From positions 789,501 through 853,500 of the forward strand of contig JAHQIY010000005.1 in NCBI GenBank assembly GCA_019054805.1: 64,000 nucleotides of DNA, given 5' to 3'. This DNA is from Brachionus manjavacas. Taxonomy: Eukaryota; Rotifera; Eurotatoria; Ploima; Brachionidae. The stretch's first letter is position 1; each line of letters opens with the position of its first letter. The notes below the pieces were generated by a model. It was not told the origin of the DNA and made no database searches. It was given only the letters and a program-made list of their open reading frames with translations. The translations under genes and the position numbers were made by a program. This document shows positions 59,889-64,000 of this stretch, one piece after another.

Positions 59889-60896
59889 TTAAGTATTGGT
59901 TTTGGGATCATTTTGAGTCGAGTTCAAATAAATGTTGGATACCTTGTTCAAATTGATCATGGAAAATAAAGCATTACAAAATATTTTGTTGAATATTAAA
60001 TTTAAAAAAAAGGACGAAAAATTGTTCATGTAAGCCATTGAAAAAGCAAAGCTTCTCAGCATTGTAATTGCACTTTTTAAATAGATCGAACTTATCATTT
60101 GATTTATAAGCAATCTGTTCAATAAATACCAAATAGACCAAGGAAAATAAAGTATAAAAAAAGTAAAATTCATTGTTATTACAGTAAAAGTAAAATAATA
60201 ATCTTTTTTGCTCATTGAACCATTTGATTTAAACTTTTGTCTTGACTGAAAAAAATTAATTGACAGTCTTATGTTCATTATAAGCATCACCAGAAAAGGT
60301 ATGTATGATCGAAATAGTACGATTATGATGTCTGTGGTCAGCAAGATACCACTCGGAGCTGTACAGATTCTACTGACACGGGTCAAGTTGAAAAATTGAT
60401 CTGTCAAATTGTCATATATAGATGAAAATTCAACACTTTCTTCCAAATTGTACCATAGATGAACCATGTTTAAGAGAATCATGAACACACAAAGGCCTAA
60501 AAATTTCAAAATAATTGATGTCCTTGTTTCTTTTCGGGAGCTGTTTGGATGGCAAATAGTCATATAGCGATCAAAAGTAATTATCACTTGGACCCATGAT
60601 GGGCTTTGGATGACTATCCGTCTCCATAATAGAATCAATTTGCACATAAAATTTGATATAGCGTCAAATTTATAGCCAAGTGAAGGAAGAAGCTGCAGAA
60701 AAAAAATGGAATTTGACAAGGCCAAAATGTCATGGACTCCTAAAGCGGTGTAATAAATGCGTATATTAGTCTTGTTAAAACTTTTTGATTGAAAAATTAA
60801 TATGGTCGCCAAATTTAAGACTATTCCAGCTGGTACACATACAGCCGAAAAGTAAAAATTTATGCTTTTGGCAAAATTCAAAATAATTTCTGACAT
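59889..60896 (-). CDS. Rhodopsin-like (class A) G-protein-coupled receptor, orphan
   Basis: An intronless 335-residue protein with seven hydrophobic segments. TM1 is FSAVCVPAGIVLNLATILIF with the conserved GxxxN, followed by TM2 with LGVHDILAL (the LxxxD motif). Cys in NFMCKLILLWRR precedes TM3, which ends QVIITFDRYMTICHP (DRY box). The extracellular loop 2 region carries NLT glycosylation sites and Cys in RICTAPSG, the expected disulfide partner. TM6 has FFILYFPWSIWYLL. TM7 has NNFSSFFLNLIFN in place of NPxxY. It is a plasma-membrane receptor; the TM1-TM3 style resembles invertebrate peptide-receptor-like orphan groups, but the ligand cannot be inferred. The start ATG is close to TM1, giving a short N-terminus. 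Confidence 0.88.
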   Translation of the reverse strand: MSEIILNFAKSINFYFSAVCVPAGIVLNLATILIFQSKSFNKTNIRIYYTALGVHDILALSNSIFFLQLLPSLGYKFDAISNFMCKLILLWRRIVIQSPSWVQVIITFDRYMTICHPNSSRKETRTSIILKFLGLCVFMILLNMVHLWYNLEESVEFSSIYDNLTDQFFNLTRVSRICTAPSGILLTTDIIIVLFRSYIPFLVMLIMNIRLSINFFQSRQKFKSNGSMSKKDYYFTFTVITMNFTFFILYFPWSIWYLLNRLLINQMISSIYLKSAITMLRSFAFSMAYMNNFSSFFLNLIFNKIFCNALFSMINLNKVSNIYLNSTQNDPKTNT

Positions 60897-62466
60897 TTGT
60901 AAAATTCAAATTTCACTTTAACTCAAAATAAATACCAGCAATTTGCGCACCAAGTCAAATAATTTTTTCTTAAATAAACGAATCATTTTTGATTTAATTA
61001 AAAATTTAATTAATCTTTATTTATAATATTTGAGAACAATATGAACTAAATATTACACCGGGTTCGTGTCTAATTTAGAAATTAATTCCATTATTTAAAA
61101 TCTAGCATCTTCTCAGTTTTGATCAAGAAAAATAAAAGAAAGAAAATTAAAAGAAAAAATAGGCTTATTTTTATAAATTTTAAAACTAACTGATTTAAAT
61201 TTGAAAAAAATTTAATTTAAAATGTTTTTGAACATTTTAAAAATTATCTTCAGTAGAATCCTTTTGTAATGACTTGATTTTTTTATTTTTCTTACTCATG
61301 CTAGTTAATTTTGGCCATTTCAAAAAGTTATTTTTGCGGCCGCATAAATTTTAGTCCGACAGGAAAGAAAAAAGAATAAAAATTTAATATTGACTTTAAA
61401 AAAAATTTTTAGTAATGACTTGACTCAAAAAAGTCAAATCCTTGCGTGTTAAACGCCTTTCTTTCGGCATGCAATTTTAAATTTTTTTTAATCTTTGTTT
61501 TTAAAAAATCGGAAATAAAAAGTAATTAAATTTTTTTGATTTAAATTTAAAAAAAAAAAATTTTGATTACATATTTATTTGGAAAAATTGAAAAAAATGT
61601 ATTCAAGATTTAAATTTTTCCATTAAGACTTTAAAAATCAAATTAATGCTATTTAAATAATGTCTTTACTTTATGCCTTTTGATCATGAAGCAATTTATT
61701 AATCTTGAATAAAAATATTCGAAGGTTTTTTCCACTCTTCGATTTTGCCATCGGTTTCATATAAATAATTGCTATTCCTTAAATTTCTCATGAGTCATTT
61801 TTCTTTTAATTTAAGGAATAGTTGTTATAAAAACGACATTTAAAAGAAAAATGTTTAATCCTTTCAAAAATTTTCTGTATTGGAATCAGAGTTGCATAAA
61901 AGTCACAAGTCTCAAGTCAAGTGCAAGTTAGGACTTTGACTTGTTTCAAAAGTATAAAAATTACTAGTTATTAATTTTTTTATATCTTGATTTTTTATAT
62001 TTTTTATCTTGATTAATTTATTTCTAATATTTTTTAAGCACAATTTTTTTTTGTTTTTTATTAAATAAATTCCCTTAAAAAGAAAATGATAATTATGTGA
62101 ATTGTTAAAAAAATCATGTTTCAATATTTACATTGAAAAATAAATTTAAACAAATAATTTTATTTTTTCCTAAATAAAAAATTTCAATACTTATAATTTT
62201 TTTGTTTATTTTAATTCTATTCTTAAAATAAGTAAAAATCTTGATTTGTTTTTTTTTTAATTTTTGAAACAAGTCAAAGTCCTGACTTGTTATTTAAAAA
62301 AAAAATATTTTCAAGTCCAAGTCATACTTTGATTTTCAAACGTTTTATTGATTAAAAATTATTGATTTGAGAATTAAATCTAATTGTACAATAATTGTTA
62401 TTAAAATATAAAGTAAGAATTGTCAGACATGTCGTAAATTGCTTCAAAAATATAAATTATAAATTA
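60897..62466. other. AT-rich intergenic, no gene seen
   Basis: A weak hairpin (61765-61785 with 61808-61828, 18 of 21 matching) lies here. From about 61905 to 62340 there are repeated aagtcaagt/gacttgt words, similar to those near 1503-1560 and 63220-63290. These may be copies of one dispersed repeat. Confidence 0.45.
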
Positions 62467-63220
62467 TTAACTAGTTATATGATTAAACAAGATAGAGACT
62501 AGCTCTCGCGTTTTGGCTGTTGGAATCGTTGCGAAGTTTTCGAAGGAACTTCTGTAAGAAGCTGTTGTGATAAGCAGCCTTGTTTGCTTTTCTTGTTTGG
62601 AAAAGCAAACAAGGCTGCTTATCACAACGTGCGTTAAAGCGAAGGTTGCGTGGTTGACATGACGTGATGGGATTGTTTGGGTCAGCCAGAATTCTATTGA
62701 GTGTTTGTTCGCAGACATGGTCTATAAACTCGGCGATTGGGAGGAGTTTGTAGGAGCCTGCAGTCTGATCGTCGATTCCCATGATTCGCTATAAACGGGA
62801 GTTGAAAGCGTTCATCTCACACTCAGCAGCAGCAGAGGTTGAAGTAAGCATTACGGCGCTGTAAGTGGCTGAGACAATATGCTCGGTATACACAAATGAG
62901 CATCGGCGTAGACCAGCCATTGAGTTTAAGCTGCTTGAGCAAGAACTCGATAGGGCTGACAATTGAGCGTACACGTCTCCATTGGAGATCGAGGTCGAGC
63001 GAGTCAGAAAGCTCAAAGCCGAGATACTTATAGGACTTGACTGTCTCAAGTATTTGGCCGAGCAGATAAACAGTAGGAACACTTGAGCCGAGTACGCGCG
63101 GGGGATTAATGAAGATCACTTTGCACTTGCCCACGTTTAAGCGCATCTTATTATCAACACACCAGCGTTGAATGGCATCAACTATTTCTTGAGGGATGTT
63201 GCCAAATGTGTTTCACTTTG
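62467..63220 (-). mobile_element. LINE fragment, reverse transcriptase C-terminus, relatively young
   Basis: Minus-strand frames read IVDAIQRWCVDNKMRLNVGKC (about 63127-63187), then VKSYKYLGFELSDSLDLDLQ and RRVRSIVSPIEFLLKQLKLN (the RT thumb region, about 62930-63030). A frameshift near 62885 leads to SAAAECEMNAFNSR, and then MGIDDQTAGSYKLLPIAEFI (62782 onward) through to a C-terminal RASLYLV stop at 62483. GC content and intact stretches show it is younger than the other LINE relics here. It is 5'-truncated; the downstream ORF contains a 29-bp perfect inverted repeat (62564-62628). Confidence 0.8.
62564..62628. repeat. Perfect 29-bp inverted repeat inside LINE ORF
   Basis: Bases 62564-62592 and 62600-62628 are exact reverse complements (gttgtgataagcagccttgt at the left), separated by the seven-base loop ttgtttg. 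The repeat lies within coding sequence of the LINE, where a natural protein-coding palindrome of this length is not expected. It may be a local fold-back duplication from replication or reverse transcription, or an assembly/amplification artefact. Confidence 0.9.
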
Positions 63221-63589
63221 ACTTGTTTTTAACTTGTTAAGACTTGAAATTAACTTTTTTACTTGTCCCGACTTTTATACAAGTCTGGTTGGAATAAAAA
63301 AAAATCTTATTTTTCTAAAAAATCATTCATTAAAGCTATTTGATTCAAATTTAAAATTTAAGAGCTTAATAGATGAGCAATAACCCTTTGCTAATTTTAA
63401 GATTGCTTCTTTTGAAAAATAGCATAAAAGGTAAAGCAAGATTCTCTTTAATTCTATTGCCATTTAAATTTTTAGCTGTAAAATTAAAACTTATCGAAAC
63501 CGTTTCAAGAGATATTCAAAGTTGTTTCATCTGCTAACATTTTAATTTCAAATTATTACATGAGAATGGTTAATTATTGACAAAAAAAT
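63221..63589. other. AT-rich, no gene seen
   Basis: Begins with tttgacttg/aacttgt repeats as seen around 61910 and 62280. No exon or other motif. Confidence 0.45.
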
Positions 63590-63850
63590 AGTAATCTAAA
63601 AACAGAACCACCTAATATTAACATTGCAGGTTTAGACATTTCAAAATTTTTGAAACTATTTGAAAGGAGGCCTAAAGAAGTTTTATCAAATTGTAATAAT
63701 AAAGTTTTAAAAGTAACAAATTTGAGTCCATAACATCAAAAGCCTTTCTAAAGTCCACTAGCAATGAAATTTTTTTTCAAAGTAAAATAAAAAAAAAGGA
63801 TTTGGAACATACCTAAAAATGACACCTGTTCTTTAATTTCTGTCAAGTTA
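63590..63850 (-). mobile_element. LINE reverse transcriptase palm fragment
   Basis: On the minus strand, about 63721-63780 reads SLLVDFRKAFDVMDSNLL, the classic palm motif with the catalytic Asp of non-LTR reverse transcriptases. It is followed downstream by a degenerate LLKLYYYNLIK and broken frames to about 63600. This is a short relic, distinct from the younger LINE piece just to its left although in the same orientation. Confidence 0.65.
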
Positions 63851-64000
63851 TAGGTTTAATACTTTATTTTAAAGAGCAATAAAAAAACGACTAAAATAGG
63901 ACCTAAATCATTTCAGAAGAAGTGAGATTTTCTTTTAAAATGTCAAAATAGATACATGCCCAATATATATTTACTTTCAAAAACATTTAGTATTTTTTTT

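Noticed and set aside
1..64000. CRISPR array, operons, bacterial-type promoters or ribosome binding sites
   Set aside because: The window is eukaryotic with spliced genes; the only regular repeat is the 177-bp tandem array without spacers.

Overview
This is a eukaryotic nuclear window, extremely AT-rich, with GT-AG introns (many only about 50 bp), AATAAA-type polyadenylation signals and metazoan gene families. FoxF, a neuronal-calcium-sensor protein, MKKS/BBS6, CCDC103/DNAAF19 and a plexin-domain-containing (TEM7-like) receptor all point to an animal with motile cilia and a nervous system. Very low GC, compact introns and many decayed non-LTR retrotransposons would fit a small invertebrate such as a monogonont rotifer. 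That placement is an inference, not something the sequence proves.

Layout. 1-5.3 kb holds repeats only: a 53-bp-arm palindrome at the left edge, a 5'-truncated LINE with a clear 16-bp target-site duplication, and foldback sequence. 5.3-8.4 kb (+) encodes the six-transmembrane part of a TRP-type cation channel in seven exons. 9.7-10.8 kb (-) is a dead LINE reverse transcriptase. 15.0-20.0 kb (+) is an eleven-exon gene whose phases join a signal peptide and a long Cys-rich region to a complete PLXDC1/2-like receptor. 20-28 kb is transposon territory: a direct repeat, a TA-flanked MITE with perfect 51-bp inverted repeats and two LINE remnants. 28.7-29.9 kb (-) is an intronless FoxF. Its upstream side carries a more complex, CpG-containing block with clustered forkhead motifs, then a 177-bp tandem repeat. 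35.7-36.4 kb (+) is CCDC103. 38.0-39.8 kb (-) is MKKS/BBS6. 42.3-51.9 kb (-) is a three-exon, seven-finger C2H2 protein with AT-hook motifs. Just upstream, 52.06-53.29 kb (-), is a candidate two-exon microprotein gene of 38 residues. 53.75-54.37 kb (-) is an NCS-family EF-hand protein. 55-58 kb holds a LINE remnant and a 1.3-kb element with 76-bp inverted repeats. 59.9-60.9 kb (-) is an intronless rhodopsin-like GPCR. 62.5-63.8 kb holds two more LINE fragments.

The genes do not form an operon or pathway block. Two (CCDC103 and MKKS) both concern cilia and lie about 1.6 kb apart in converging orientation, which may be chance. The most interesting items are the Cys-rich/PLXDC fusion, the 38-residue candidate gene, the FoxF upstream block with forkhead sites, and the recurring hairpin-plus-microsatellite 3' tails of several LINE families. 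Splice sites were read by eye from phase and GT-AG consensus; no transcript evidence was available.
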